In this document: positions 18,804 to 27,675 of the stretch, piece after piece
Position numbering within the stretch: the stretch's first letter is position 1
How the letters are laid out: each line of letters starts with the position of its first letter
Origin: Microbulbifer agarilyticus
GTDB lineage: Bacteria > Pseudomonadota > Gammaproteobacteria > Pseudomonadales > Cellvibrionaceae
Length of the DNA: 64,000 bases
Assembly: GCF_019800665.1 (NCBI RefSeq)
Contig: NZ_JAHVKO010000004.1
Coordinates: 372,001-436,000, forward strand
Direction: 5' to 3'
Program-made: the position numbers and the translations under genes
Notes under the pieces: model-generated
Told to the model about the DNA's origin: nothing
Database searches by the model: none
The model's input: the letters and a program-made list of their open reading frames with translations, nothing else

Positions 18804-19807
18804 CTCTTGTGCTTGTGCTCCTCGGGGCCGTAGTGCGGGTTTTCCTCAGTGGAAAACAGGCTCTTGGCCGGCGTGCTTGGCGTGATGCTCGGGGTTACCG
18901 GGGTTGCAGCTGCAGCGCTGGACTCGGGCACCATTGGTTTTGGTTCGGAAGTCTTACTCATTACCGGTGCCGGTGATTCGCTTACCGGTGCGGCTGCGGG
19001 CGCGGCAGCAGGGGCTGGCTGAGCGGCCGGCTTTGCGGCGGCGCCATTAGATTTGTCTACTGCGGGCTTTTCAGCTGGTTTCTTCGGTGCGGCTTTTTTA
19101 GCTGCGGGTTTGGCTGCCGGCTTAGCTGCAGGTTTTGCGGCGACCTTCTTGGTTGCGGCTTTCTTCGGTGCAGCTTTTTTCGCTGCCGGTTTTGCTGCGG
19201 GCTTCTTGGCGGCTGCCTTCTTGGGTGCCGCTTTCTTGGCGGGGGTTTTCTTCACTGCGGCTTTCTTGGTTGCCGCCTTCTTCGCTGTGGCCTTTTTGGC
19301 TGCAGGCTTTTTCGCTGCCGCTTTCTTCTCGGCGGCCGGCTTGCTTGCAGTCGCTTTCTTGGCTGCCGCTTTTTTCTTTTTCGGCTTGCTCGCGGCCTGC
19401 ACCTTTTTGGCCGCCGCATCTCCGGCTTTCTTCACGGCTTTTGCAGTCTTGTCGGACAGCTTGGCGGCTGTGGCAGCGGCCTTGGTTCCGCTCAGCGCTA
19501 CTGCGGCTTCCTTGGCAACCTTTTCTACCTTGGCCAGCGCAGACTTGGCCGCGTCGGCTTTCTTCTTGGCAGAGGCTTTGGCGGCCGGGGTCTTTGCCTT
19601 GGCACCGGCAGTGCGGGCAGCCGCAACTTTGGCTTTGGCCTTGGCTACCTGAGCCTTGGCCTTGTCGGCATCTTTGGTAGCTTTCTTCAGGGCCTTATCG
19701 GCATCGGCCACTTCCTTGGCTCGTGCTTTTTCAATTTGGGTGGCGATCTTGGCGATCTGTTTTTCAAGAGCGTCAATGGAAACAGCGGCTTTGCGTTTGG
19801 CGGCCAT
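18800..19807 (-). CDS. AlgP-like histone H1-type Ala/Lys/Pro-rich DNA-binding protein
   Basis: A 335-residue protein of low complexity. Residues 1-110 form a predicted long helix/coiled coil (IDALEKQIAKIATQIEKARAKE). Residues ~140-265 consist of repeated KKPAAKKA, KKAAPKKA and AKPAAKPA units like eukaryotic histone H1 tails and Pseudomonas AlgP (AlgR3). The last ~70 residues are Pro/Ala/Ser rich and end EEHKHKS. AlgP was described as a DNA-binding regulator affecting alginate genes; whether this one regulates anything is inference. Synteny with TIGR02444, FKBP isomerase and Rsd/AlgQ supports the call. Such repeats change length easily. Confidence 0.85.
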   Translation of the reverse strand: MAAKRKAAVSIDALEKQIAKIATQIEKARAKEVADADKALKKATKDADKAKAQVAKAKAKVAAARTAGAKAKTPAAKASAKKKADAAKSALAKVEKVAKEAAVALSGTKAAATAAKLSDKTAKAVKKAGDAAAKKVQAASKPKKKKAAAKKATASKPAAEKKAAAKKPAAKKATAKKAATKKAAVKKTPAKKAAPKKAAAKKPAAKPAAKKAAPKKAATKKVAAKPAAKPAAKPAAKKAAPKKPAEKPAVDKSNGAAAKPAAQPAPAAAPAAAPVSESPAPVMSKTSEPKPMVPESSAAAATPVTPSITPSTPAKSLFSTEENPHYGPEEHKHKS

Positions 19808-20345
19808 GATTCAATATCCTGCGGTTGGAACGGGTTGTGAAAATCGTTATTAAAAGGGAGCCCCGATGACTTACTCCAAGATATCTCCAAGACATCCCCC
19901 AAGATATCTCGGTGTGACAGAACCACCTCTCTGCCGGAGAAAAAAGTCGAGGTCTAACGCTGATAATAGCGCTGTTATTTACTTCGTGCATCCCTACAGT
20001 ACGCAGGATTTTTTATCTTTTTAACAACTGCGGCATAAGGCTTTCAAATTTCCTGCATACCCTCCGCCCGAATTGCGTGTGACAGCAAAATGAAACAACC
20101 GAGAAGAATCGCTGTCCGATGCAGCGAATGCGTTAAGAGTATGCTGGTGTGCAGGTCGTTCGCGCATGGGTTAGACTTGCCATTCGCTGCGGTCCGGCTT
20201 GCGATACTGTGATCTGCCGCACAATGCACCCAGGTGTCAGGGTGTACAACAGCGGCATAGGCAGGGAATACAGGACCTGCTCGATTAATACCGGTGCTTG
20301 CCATCGCTATTTACAATGTTTCACGGAAATAAAGAGACAACTCTC
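19808..20345. other. 538-base intergenic region between divergent algP-like and FKBP genes
   Basis: No convincing gene. Near the algP-like start are three CCAAGAYATC-type repeats (19876-19886, 19887-19897, 19899-19909) spaced 11-12 bases apart, which look like phased operator half-sites. An imperfect palindrome AACGCT...GCGCTGTT lies near 19957-19977. Composition is more AT-rich around 19970-20040. Both genes presumably have their promoters here, but none could be assigned with confidence. Confidence 0.5.
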
Positions 20346-21134
20346 ATGAATAAAACTTCTTTGGCTGCTGCGATTGCTTTGGGTATTGCACTGGTCGGTT
20401 GTAACAAGCAGGAGTCTGCCGGTTCTGCAGACATCAAACTGGAAACCCAGGAGCAGAAGGTCAGCTATATCATCGCCGAAGATATGGCTAACCGCCTCAA
20501 GAGCCAGGAAGTCGCTCTGGACCCGCAAATTGTTGCCATGGCGCTGCAAGATGTTGCTAGTGGCCGCGAGTCCCGCTTGAGCCAGGAAGAAAAGCAGAAA
20601 GTGATCCAGGTATTCCAGGAGAACATGCAGGCCAAGCAAAAAGAGCTAATGGAGAAGCAGGAAGCCGACTTCAAAGCGTCCGCGGATAAGAACCTGGAAG
20701 AAGGTAAGAAGTTCCTGGAAGAAAACGCCAAGAAAGAAGGCGTGCAGACCACCGACTCTGGCCTGCAGTACAAGGTGATTACCGAAGGCACCGGCCCGAG
20801 CCCCAGCGAAACCAGCGTTGTTGAAGTGGACTACAAGGGCACGCTGATCGATGGCACCGAGTTCGACAGCTCTTACAAGAATGGCAAGCCGGTTCAGTTC
20901 CCGGTGAATGGCGTGATCAAGGGTTGGACCGAGGCACTGCAGCTGATGAAGCAGGGCGCGAAGTGGGAACTCTACATTCCTTCTGAGCTGGCCTATGGTC
21001 CCGGCGGTGCCGGTGGTCTGATCGGCCCGAACGCGACCCTGATTTTTGAAGTCGAACTGCACAAGGCCGACGCCAACAGCGACGAAGGCGCTGCAGAAAA
21101 AGAAGCGGTTGAGGAAGATCAGGGAACCGAGTAA
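20346..21134 (+). CDS. FKBP-type peptidyl-prolyl cis-trans isomerase, lipoprotein (FkpA/Mip-like)
   Basis: A 262-residue periplasmic foldase. The start at 20346 gives a lipoprotein signal with lipobox LVGC (Cys at about residue 19). The helical FKBP_N dimerisation domain spans ~30-140 ([18 protein letters not shown], long charged helix). The FKBP domain follows: [65 protein letters not shown]. An acidic tail ([17 protein letters not shown]) ends the protein. An in-frame ATG at 20298 lies outside any signal. It corresponds to the isomerase between algP and algQ in Pseudomonas. Confidence 0.95.
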   Translation: MNKTSLAAAIALGIALVGCNKQESAGSADIKLETQEQKVSYIIAEDMANRLKSQEVALDPQIVAMALQDVASGRESRLSQEEKQKVIQVFQENMQAKQKELMEKQEADFKASADKNLEEGKKFLEENAKKEGVQTTDSGLQYKVITEGTGPSPSETSVVEVDYKGTLIDGTEFDSSYKNGKPVQFPVNGVIKGWTEALQLMKQGAKWELYIPSELAYGPGGAGGLIGPNATLIFEVELHKADANSDEGAAEKEAVEEDQGTE

Positions 21135-21174
21135 TCGAATATCGGTTACCAGGTTGCGCTGTTGCGCACTGATC

Positions 21175-21201
21175 AAAAAGGGGCCTGCGGGCCCCTTTTT
21201 T
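21175..21201 (+). terminator. Intrinsic terminator between FKBP gene and rsd
   Basis: AAAAAGGGGCC / GGCCCCTTTTT form an 11-bp stem with a 4-base loop and T-run on both strands, so it can serve both the FKBP gene and the convergent rsd. Confidence 0.92.
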
Positions 21202-21262
21202 ATTGCTGACGCATTTGGGTGCGCAGAGTTATTTCACACGCGGTATGCGCATGAGCACGCAA

Positions 21263-21730
21263 TCAGGCCAACTGATTTTTGTGTGCGGTGTGCAGGGTAT
21301 CGATCATGCGGTCCTCCGCGGCAAAGCGGGTTTCCAGCGCGACGCCCAACTCTGACAGATCTTGTACCAGTGCACTGAGGTCATCGGTTTCCTGGTACTT
21401 GTCGTTGAAGTCGACAGCGACATCGGTGGTGCCATCAATCTCCCGGTACAGGGCTTTGGCTTGCTGTAACCCTTCGGTGTCACCAAAGGCCTGGCCTTCC
21501 TGTATCAACTGATCGTAGACCTCAAAGTGGCCGGCAGACACATAGTCCACCAGCTGCTGGCACAGGATGCGGACACTGGTCTCCGCGGCCTTGTCGCCAT
21601 CGGAAAATTCCTTGTGGTCCGACAGCTGGCAAAAGCTCACCAGCAGCGCCTGACGGGATTGCAGCCAGCGGTCAATAATCTGGCTGACGCCGCCCCAGCG
21701 CTCTTGCGCGTTCTTACAGTTCTCCAACAT
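21263..21730 (-). CDS. rsd: Rsd/AlgQ, regulator of sigma D
   Basis: A 155-residue all-helical anti-sigma factor that binds region 4 of sigma-70 and shifts RNA polymerase toward alternative sigmas. It starts MLENCKNAQERWGGVSQIID, close to Pseudomonas AlgQ, and keeps the downstream LVSFCQLSDHKEF and FCQQL-type helix features. I used the second in-frame ATG (21730), which has GGAG six bases upstream; ATG 21736 would add two residues. It sits next to the algP-like and FKBP genes, as algQ does in Pseudomonas. Confidence 0.92.
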   Translation of the reverse strand: MLENCKNAQERWGGVSQIIDRWLQSRQALLVSFCQLSDHKEFSDGDKAAETSVRILCQQLVDYVSAGHFEVYDQLIQEGQAFGDTEGLQQAKALYREIDGTTDVAVDFNDKYQETDDLSALVQDLSELGVALETRFAAEDRMIDTLHTAHKNQLA

Positions 21731-21847
21731 CTCCAAGTTTCCTTTTGTGTCTTTTACAACTGCTCATACGAATGTAGAAGCTTCTCCCGCCGTGGGCAAG
21801 GCGGGCGCCGCAAAAAAACTGGAACGGGACGGACGTCTGCTTTTTTG

Positions 21848-22612
21848 CTACGCCGAGGTGAGAACTGGTAACAGCAATGCGGTCAGGGCGCCGCACAAAC
21901 CCATGGCCAGTGCGGAAAAGGCGCCGCACAGGGCGCTGATCTCCAGGGCGCGCACGGTGCCGATGGCGTGGGCGTTGATGCCGAGGGTGAAACCGGTAAC
22001 CCGCTCGTCGTGAATACCCAGCAGGCGCATAAGCGAAGGGCCAAATACTGCGCCGACAATCCCGGTAAAGGCCACCACCCCCGCGGCGAGGCTATGAATA
22101 CCGTTCATCTGTTCGGTGAGCGCCAGTGCCACGGGGGTGGTCACGGACTTGGTGGCCAGTGCGACCAGTACCGTGTGACTGCCACCGAGCAGCAGCGCGA
22201 TGACCACCGCCACCAGCGGCGCCAGCACGGCGCCCACTAGCAGACCAAGCATCAGTGGCCAGCCCGCGCGTCGTACCATCACCAGATTTTGTTTGAGGGG
22301 AATGGCGAGGGCGACCACCGCCGGGCCGAGTAACAGATACAGCAATCCGCTGCCCTGCTGATAGCCGGTGAAGTCGACGCCGAGCAGCAACAGCCCCGCA
22401 AACACCAGCAGGCTGCCGCCCACCACCGGGTGCAAGATTGGCGTACCGGTGCGCCGGTAGATTTTCAGTGCCAGCCAGAATCCCATGATGTTCAGTGGCA
22501 GTATCACCAGTGGGTGGGTGGCGGAGAGCGGCTGCAGAAAACCACTCGCAACCTGCTCCAGCTGGGCCAGCCATTGCAACCACAAGTTGCGTATTTCACT
22601 GCCCATGATCAC
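21848..22612 (-). CDS. lrgB: LrgB/CidB family membrane protein
   Basis: A 254-residue inner-membrane protein with about eight hydrophobic segments. LALATKSVTTPVALAL and TGFTLGINAHAIGTVRALE are conserved LrgB signatures. It partners LrgA in holin-like or pyruvate/glycolate transport functions reported for the family. ATG 22612 and ATG 22606 are both possible starts; either overlaps the lrgA 3' end, implying coupled translation. It is the last gene of the gshA-acpH-dsbB-lrgA-lrgB run. Confidence 0.9.
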   Translation of the reverse strand: MIMGSEIRNLWLQWLAQLEQVASGFLQPLSATHPLVILPLNIMGFWLALKIYRRTGTPILHPVVGGSLLVFAGLLLLGVDFTGYQQGSGLLYLLLGPAVVALAIPLKQNLVMVRRAGWPLMLGLLVGAVLAPLVAVVIALLLGGSHTVLVALATKSVTTPVALALTEQMNGIHSLAAGVVAFTGIVGAVFGPSLMRLLGIHDERVTGFTLGINAHAIGTVRALEISALCGAFSALAMGLCGALTALLLPVLTSA

Positions 22613-23003
22613 CTCGGCGGCGGGCGCGTCGCTGAATCAGGTGTTTTAGCAGCAGAGCGGTGAGTGTCAGGCTGATCAGTGTGCCGATCACCATCGCGGC
22701 GATCAGCGCAAACCAGTCGCCGCCAGAGAGGTCGCGCAGAAAATAGATGCCCACAGTAGCGGGCAGGAAAATCAGTACCAGCAAACGCAGTATCTGCTCG
22801 GCAACCATGCCCAGGCCGTAGGGCACGCGCCCATACAGCATCAGTGCCAGCAGCAACAGCAGCATTCCCAGCACCGGGCCGGGTACCGACAGCGACAGGC
22901 TTGCGGCCAGCGCGCGACCGGCGAAGTCAAACGCCAGCAGTAGTCCCGCGCCCAGCAGCCACTGCAGTGCTTTGCCGGGCCACGATTTCGATTCGGGGGG
23001 CAT
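22596..23003 (-). CDS. lrgA: LrgA/CidA family holin-like membrane protein
   Basis: A 135-residue protein with four transmembrane helices. SVPGPVLGMLLLLLAL and the conserved FLPATVGIYF mark the LrgA/CidA (UPF0299) family. The ATG at 23003 was selected; an in-frame start at 23048 would lie inside dsbB. It starts 13 bases after the dsbB stop and overlaps lrgB by up to 17 bases. It is thought to form membrane pores or act with LrgB; physiological substrate here is unknown. Confidence 0.9.
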   Translation of the reverse strand: MPPESKSWPGKALQWLLGAGLLLAFDFAGRALAASLSLSVPGPVLGMLLLLLALMLYGRVPYGLGMVAEQILRLLVLIFLPATVGIYFLRDLSGGDWFALIAAMVIGTLISLTLTALLLKHLIQRRARRRGDHGQ

Positions 23004-23016
23004 GGTGAAGGTTCGC

Positions 23017-23508
23017 TTAGCCCTTGCGCAATGCTTGCCACAGGCCAAACAGGATCAGGCCCACAAAGCCCACCGCGGCCCAGCCGGGAATGGACAGCCC
23101 GAGGAAAGTCCAGTGCACCTCGGCGCAGTTACCGTCGCCAGTCAGCAGGGTTTTGATCACTTCAGCCATGGGGAAAACTTCCACCATATAGCTAATACCG
23201 GGGCCGCACGCCGGTACTTCATCTTCCGGCAGGCTCTGCAGCCACAGCTGGCGGCCGGAGAAGTAGAGGCCGCCCAGTGCCCACAGGGAGACGACGAATC
23301 CGTAGATGCGGCGGCCGATGCTGGAAGGGTTGTGCAGGAAAGCAATCAGCGAAGTGATACCAACACCGAGGAACATAACCCGCTGGGTGATACACAGTGG
23401 GCAGGGTTCGAGGCCCATCGCGTATTCCATATAGAAGGCCACGCCGAGTACGAAGATAACGGCGAGGAACATCAGCAAAAATGTGGTGCGCGGGCTTGGC
23501 AGGGTCAT
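23017..23508 (-). CDS. dsbB: Disulfide bond formation protein B (DsbB)
   Basis: A 163-residue four-helix membrane protein that reoxidises DsbA and passes electrons to quinones. It has both redox pairs: CPLC in loop 1 (after GLEP) and the periplasmic pair in loop 2, PACGPGISYM and GDGNCAEVHW. This contrasts with the DsbB-like protein at 5213. In Pseudomonas a DsbB gene (dsbH) also neighbours algQ. It lies 15 bases behind acpH in the same operon. Confidence 0.95.
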   Translation of the reverse strand: MTLPSPRTTFLLMFLAVIFVLGVAFYMEYAMGLEPCPLCITQRVMFLGVGITSLIAFLHNPSSIGRRIYGFVVSLWALGGLYFSGRQLWLQSLPEDEVPACGPGISYMVEVFPMAEVIKTLLTGDGNCAEVHWTFLGLSIPGWAAVGFVGLILFGLWQALRKG

Positions 23509-23523
23509 GGTGTCTTCCGGTAT

Positions 23524-24114
23524 TTATTCGCTAATTTGTTGGCGGAAACGTTCGGCCTGTTGGCTTAGGTCGGCAAACAGCAGCTGAAACTCCTGCTCCA
23601 GTGCGCGGCGATCGCGTTCCAGCAGGGGCAGCATGTCGACCAGGGGTTGCGGGCGTCGCAGACGCTGACCCACTCGTTCGAGGGTGCGTTGGATCACGTC
23701 GACCTCGCGGTAGCCGGGGAGCAGTTTAAATTGCTCGGCGCGTTGAATAAACGTTTGCGCGTTTTCCGGGATCCACTGCTGGCGCTCGCGGAAGTTGGAC
23801 CAGCATTCTTGGGAAAAGGTTTCCAGGGGGTGGGGATGCCACTGCTCCCAGCTGTTGGCGAGCAGGTGGTCGAACCAGATATCCAGCGCGATGCCGCCCA
23901 GGCGGCGCCACTCGGGACCGAGACGCGTGAGCGCGCTTAGAAAGGCAGGGTGCTGGTCACTCAGCAGGTCGATGCGCCGGTGCAGGCGCATGCCGTCTTC
24001 AATGGATTGGGGGCGGGCGCCGGTAAGCGGGCCTTTGACAAAGTCCCCGAGCAAACCGCCCAGTTGCCAGTCCGGATCCGGGCCGGAGAGCAGCAGGTGG
24101 GCGAGGTAATTCAT
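23524..24114 (-). CDS. acpH: Acyl carrier protein phosphodiesterase (AcpH)
   Basis: A 196-residue DUF479/HD-like phosphodiesterase that removes 4'-phosphopantetheine from holo-ACP. Landmarks are MNYLAHLLLS, LGDFVKG, LHRRIDLLSDQHP and GIALDIWFDHLLA, providing the metal-binding His/Asp residues. Length matches E. coli AcpH. It starts six bases after the gshA stop and is followed closely by dsbB, so the three are almost surely cotranscribed. Confidence 0.92.
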   Translation of the reverse strand: MNYLAHLLLSGPDPDWQLGGLLGDFVKGPLTGARPQSIEDGMRLHRRIDLLSDQHPAFLSALTRLGPEWRRLGGIALDIWFDHLLANSWEQWHPHPLETFSQECWSNFRERQQWIPENAQTFIQRAEQFKLLPGYREVDVIQRTLERVGQRLRRPQPLVDMLPLLERDRRALEQEFQLLFADLSQQAERFRQQISE

Positions 24115-24120
24115 CGGTGC

Positions 24121-25710
24121 TCAGAGGTCTTTGTGGCAGAACACATACTGGGCGTAGTACTTGCCAAGGAAGTCTTCGAAGGTCCCGGTGTCCGCGTCTT
24201 CCACGGCTTTTTGTTTCTGTCGCGACTCTTCTGCCAGGCGCTCGAACTCGGCCTGCTCTTCGTCGCTCAATGGACGGTCGATGAAATATTCGCGGTGTTG
24301 CTCGGCCTTGTCTTTGGCCCACTGGAAGAAGGTCTGCCCGTGTTCGTGCATCTCCGCCAGCATGTGCGCCGCCGGGGTGAGAGTTTTGCCGCTGATCTTG
24401 TCGCGCTGAACGTCCACCGCGCGCGCGTAATCTTCACTCTGCCAGGCGCTGTCCAGCAGTTCCGCCAACGGCATAATCTGGTCCAGCAGCTCGTTGGCCC
24501 AGTCGGTGAGTTTGCGCTCGCCGCCGTTGTGGATAAGTTGCACTTGCGGGTCGCGACCCTGGTAGACGATACGCGACAGGTTTTCCTGCACCGCGCGGTA
24601 GTCGGCTTCGTCGGTCTGCGGGCTGTCGCTCAGCAGGCAGTGCAGCAGGAAGGCATCGAGGAAGCGCATTTGCGGAGCTTCAATGCCCAGCGGCACAAAC
24701 GGGTTCAGGTCCAGGCAGCGCACTTCAATGTATTCCACCCCGCGGGCGTCCAGAGCGGAGAGTGCGGTCTCGCCCATCCCGGCAGGGTTTTTCGGGCGGA
24801 TCGGTGAGTAGAACTCATTCTCGATCTGCAGCAGGCCGGTGGACAGCTGCTGGTAGTGGTCCCCTGCATCTTTGACCCCCAGCTCGTGGTAGGCCGGATA
24901 GGGTTTGGAGATGGCGGCACACAGGGTGGACAGGTAGCTCGGCAGATCGTTGTAACAGACGATCAGGGACTTCTGTGCGTCGCTGGTGTAACCCAGGTCG
25001 CCCATGCGCAGGGAGGTCGAATTGGGTGCGTACAGGCTGCGGCCGTCACCGTCGAACGGCTGCAGCTTATGCTCGCGATCCTGCACGAAGGTGCCGCACA
25101 CCGCCGGCGCTGCGCCAAACAGGTGGATCAGCAGCCAATACTGGCGACGGAAGTTGCGGATCAGGTCGAAGTAGCGGCGGGTCTTAAAGTCCTGCAGCGA
25201 TTCACTGCTGTTTTCTTTGGCCTGCAGCCACTGCCAGAAGGTATCCGGCAGGGAAAAGTTGTAATGGATACCGGCGATGGTCTGCATGGCGCGGCCGTAG
25301 CGCAGGCCCAGGCCAAGGCGGTAAATAGTCTTCATGGTGCCGCTGTAGGAGCTGCCATAGCGCGCGACCGGGATATCCTTGTCGCGGCCGATACGGCCGG
25401 GCATGCTGTTGACCCACAGGCGCTCGTCGCCGATCTGGCTGTAGGTAAAGCGGTGGATCTGGTCGAGTTTTTCCAGAGCCTGCTCGGGCGTGGCCACCGG
25501 CGGTGTAATGAATTCCAGCAGTGCTTCAGAGAAATCGGTGGTGATGCACTCGTGGCTGAGTGCGGAGCCAAGCCCGTGCGGGTGGTCTGTCTGTGCCAGT
25601 TCGCCTTCCGGGGTGACCCGCAGGCCTTCCTTTTCAATACCGCGGCGAATGCCCTTGAGCAGGTCTAAGCCTTCCGGCTTGGCCAGTTCGGCCAGATTGA
25701 ACGTGGGCAA
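24121..25710 (-). CDS. gshA: Glutamate-cysteine ligase GshA
   Basis: A 529-residue enzyme for the first, rate-limiting step of glutathione synthesis. GIEKEGLRV near residue 25, then ECITTDFSEALLEFITPP, give the conserved Glu metal ligands of the proteobacterial type 1 family; EYIEVRCLDLNPF occurs mid-protein. The start is TTG at 25710, supported by AGGAGA five bases upstream. It heads the minus-strand run gshA-acpH-dsbB-lrgAB; ggt, which degrades glutathione, is at 6.2 kb. Confidence 0.95.
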   Translation of the reverse strand: MPTFNLAELAKPEGLDLLKGIRRGIEKEGLRVTPEGELAQTDHPHGLGSALSHECITTDFSEALLEFITPPVATPEQALEKLDQIHRFTYSQIGDERLWVNSMPGRIGRDKDIPVARYGSSYSGTMKTIYRLGLGLRYGRAMQTIAGIHYNFSLPDTFWQWLQAKENSSESLQDFKTRRYFDLIRNFRRQYWLLIHLFGAAPAVCGTFVQDREHKLQPFDGDGRSLYAPNSTSLRMGDLGYTSDAQKSLIVCYNDLPSYLSTLCAAISKPYPAYHELGVKDAGDHYQQLSTGLLQIENEFYSPIRPKNPAGMGETALSALDARGVEYIEVRCLDLNPFVPLGIEAPQMRFLDAFLLHCLLSDSPQTDEADYRAVQENLSRIVYQGRDPQVQLIHNGGERKLTDWANELLDQIMPLAELLDSAWQSEDYARAVDVQRDKISGKTLTPAAHMLAEMHEHGQTFFQWAKDKAEQHREYFIDRPLSDEEQAEFERLAEESRQKQKAVEDADTGTFEDFLGKYYAQYVFCHKDL

Positions 25711-25881
25711 GGGTATCTCCTGTGGGCTGCCGGCTGCATACCAAGTGCGCTAACTGTGACGCGCTGATGAATCCGCCAAACGGCGTCCGGCTTAAATGGG
25801 GGCATCCCCGGTGATCTCAAGCGGCAAACCCGGGGCATTCTCCTCGGGTCCGCACCAGATGGGGTGTTTCAGGTCGCTTGA

Positions 25882-26271
25882 TCAGGTCTGTCCGGCAACG
25901 GGCTCGGAGGGCGGTTCGCTGCTCGCCAACTCGGCCGCCGCGTCCACTGCGGGTTCTGCAGCTTCTGTAGGTTCGTCGGTTGCCGGTGCTGCCTCAAGTT
26001 TGGGATCGACCTCGATCTCGCCTTCAGCCTTGAGAGGGGTTTCGCTGAGCGCGTCTTCGGGCACCAGCGGCTGGCGCTTGGTGTCCAGCTTGCATTCCAG
26101 CAGCTCAATGCGCAGGGAAACGTCGCGGGTGTTGGCCTCGAACATCTGATTGATGGCGACATCCTTGTGTTCGGTACGGAACAACTTGGTGTGCTCGCGG
26201 CCGTCAATCCAATCGTTGCCTTTACTTAAAAACTGCTGGTGCTGATTGGTCAGCACATAGACATGACTCAT
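25882..26271 (-). CDS. Conserved hypothetical protein, acidic Ala/Glu/Pro-rich tail
   Basis: A 129-residue protein I do not recognise by name. Residues 1-65 form a compact domain (MSHVYVLTNQHQQFLSKGND, then EHKDVAINQMFEANTRDVSLR), the type of small gammaproteobacterial protein annotated only as hypothetical. Residues 66-129 are Glu/Ala/Pro/Ser rich and probably disordered. No signal peptide or membrane segment is seen. Codon use resembles its neighbours. It lies upstream of gshA on the same strand with a 171-base gap. Confidence 0.65.
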   Translation of the reverse strand: MSHVYVLTNQHQQFLSKGNDWIDGREHTKLFRTEHKDVAINQMFEANTRDVSLRIELLECKLDTKRQPLVPEDALSETPLKAEGEIEVDPKLEAAPATDEPTEAAEPAVDAAAELASSEPPSEPVAGQT

Positions 26272-26355
26272 GCGGTGGGATAACTCTGCTCAGACATTGG
26301 AGCCAGTGTAGCGGTGCGCGGGGGGAGGCTCAAGGACTGGTGGAGTGGATCCGTA

Positions 26356-26379
26356 CCCGGTAGCGCCACCGCTACCGGG
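26356..26379 (-). other. Strong hairpin downstream of the malic enzyme gene
   Basis: CCCGGTAGCG (26356-26365) and CGCTACCGGG (26370-26379) form a perfect 10-bp stem with a 4-base loop, 43 bases after the malic enzyme stop. No T-run follows on either strand, so it may act as a 3' stabiliser or a non-canonical terminator. Confidence 0.55.
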
Positions 26380-26421
26380 ATAGGTTCAAGATCGGGTCGA
26401 TATAGACAGAATCGACAAGGT

Positions 26422-27675
26422 TTACACGGGCTTAAGCGGGTAATGCTCCGGGTAAGGCAGGCGTGCGGCGCCGCTATCTACCGCCGCCTTGGCCACCGCT
26501 GCAGCCACCTCTGGCAGCAGGCGGGGGTCGGTGGGCTTCGGCAAAATATAAGCAGGGCCAAATGCCATCTCTACGCCACCGTAGCCCGCGCGCACTTCTT
26601 GCGGCACATCTTCGCGCGCCAGCTTGCGGATCGCCTCAATGGCCGCGAGCTTCATGTGTTCGTTGATGCTGGTGGCGCGCACATCCAGTGCACCGCGGAA
26701 GATAAACGGGAAACACAGTACGTTGTTTACCTGGTTCGGGTAGTCCGAACGGCCGGTAGCCATGATCAGGTCGTCGCGGGTTGCGTGCGCCAGCTCCGGG
26801 GCGATTTCTGGGTTGGGGTTGGAGCAGGCAAACACCACTGGCTTGTCGGCCATATGCGCCAGTTGTTCCGCCGACAGTAGGTCCGGCCCGGACACGCCAA
26901 GGAACACATCGGCACCCTCGATAGCGTCATCCAGAGTGCGCATTTCGGTATCTCGTGCCCACTCGCCCTTGTAGGCGTTGATATCGCTGCGCCCGGAGTG
27001 GATGACTCCGCGGCTGTCGAGCATGGTGATCTGTTCTTTCTTGGCGCCCGCGCACAACAATAATTTGCAGCAGGCAGTGGCGGCGGCGCCGGCGCCCAGG
27101 CAAACGATGCGCGCGTCTTCGATGTTCTTGCCCTGGATTTCCAGCGCGTTCAGCATGCCGGCAACGGTCACGATCGCGGTGCCGTGCTGATCGTCGTGGA
27201 AAATGGGTACCGAGCAGCGCTGGATCAGAGCCTCTTCGATGTGGAAGCACTCCGGCGCCTTGATGTCCTCGAGGTTGATGCCACCGAAGGTGTTGGCGAT
27301 AGCCGCAACGGTTTCGATAAAGCGTTCGGGGCTGGGTGCTTCCACTTCGATATCCACGGAATTGATATCTGCGAAGCGCTTGAACAGCAGCGATTTGCCC
27401 TCCATCACTGGCTTGGACGCCAGCGGGCCCAGGTTGCCGAGGCCGAGGATGGCACTGCCGTTGGAGATGACCGCCACCAGGTTGCCCTTGCCGGTATAGC
27501 GATAGGCGGCTTCCGGGTCTTTGGCGATTTCGCGCACCGGTTCCGCCACGCCCGGGCTGTAGGCGAGGGAGAGGTCTTCCTGGGTTTCAGCAGGTGTGGT
27601 GAGTTCCACCGATAATTTGCCCGGTGTCGGCAAGGCATGGTAGTCGAGCGCTGCCTGGCGTAGAGAGTCGGTCAT
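26422..27675 (-). CDS. Malic enzyme, short NAD(P)-dependent type
   Basis: A 417-residue oxidative decarboxylase turning malate into pyruvate and CO2. Early residues carry LAYSPGVAEPVREIAKDP, then GNLVAVISNGSAILGLGNLG; the metal site lies in GINLEDIKAPECF and the Rossmann loop in VCLGAGAAATACC. It lacks the phosphotransacetylase-like C-terminal half of long MaeB. I used the ATG at 27675 because it gives the conserved MTDSLRQAALDYH start. A second, unrelated-length malic enzyme (maeA type) is at 57.7 kb. Cofactor preference cannot be read safely. Confidence 0.93.
   Translation of the reverse strand: MTDSLRQAALDYHALPTPGKLSVELTTPAETQEDLSLAYSPGVAEPVREIAKDPEAAYRYTGKGNLVAVISNGSAILGLGNLGPLASKPVMEGKSLLFKRFADINSVDIEVEAPSPERFIETVAAIANTFGGINLEDIKAPECFHIEEALIQRCSVPIFHDDQHGTAIVTVAGMLNALEIQGKNIEDARIVCLGAGAAATACCKLLLCAGAKKEQITMLDSRGVIHSGRSDINAYKGEWARDTEMRTLDDAIEGADVFLGVSGPDLLSAEQLAHMADKPVVFACSNPNPEIAPELAHATRDDLIMATGRSDYPNQVNNVLCFPFIFRGALDVRATSINEHMKLAAIEAIRKLAREDVPQEVRAGYGGVEMAFGPAYILPKPTDPRLLPEVAAAVAKAAVDSGAARLPYPEHYPLKPV

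Noticed and set aside
18800-19807. CRISPR or DNA satellite array suggested by repetitive sequence
   Set aside because: The repeats are degenerate at codon level and encode a continuous Ala/Lys/Pro-rich protein; there are no spacers.
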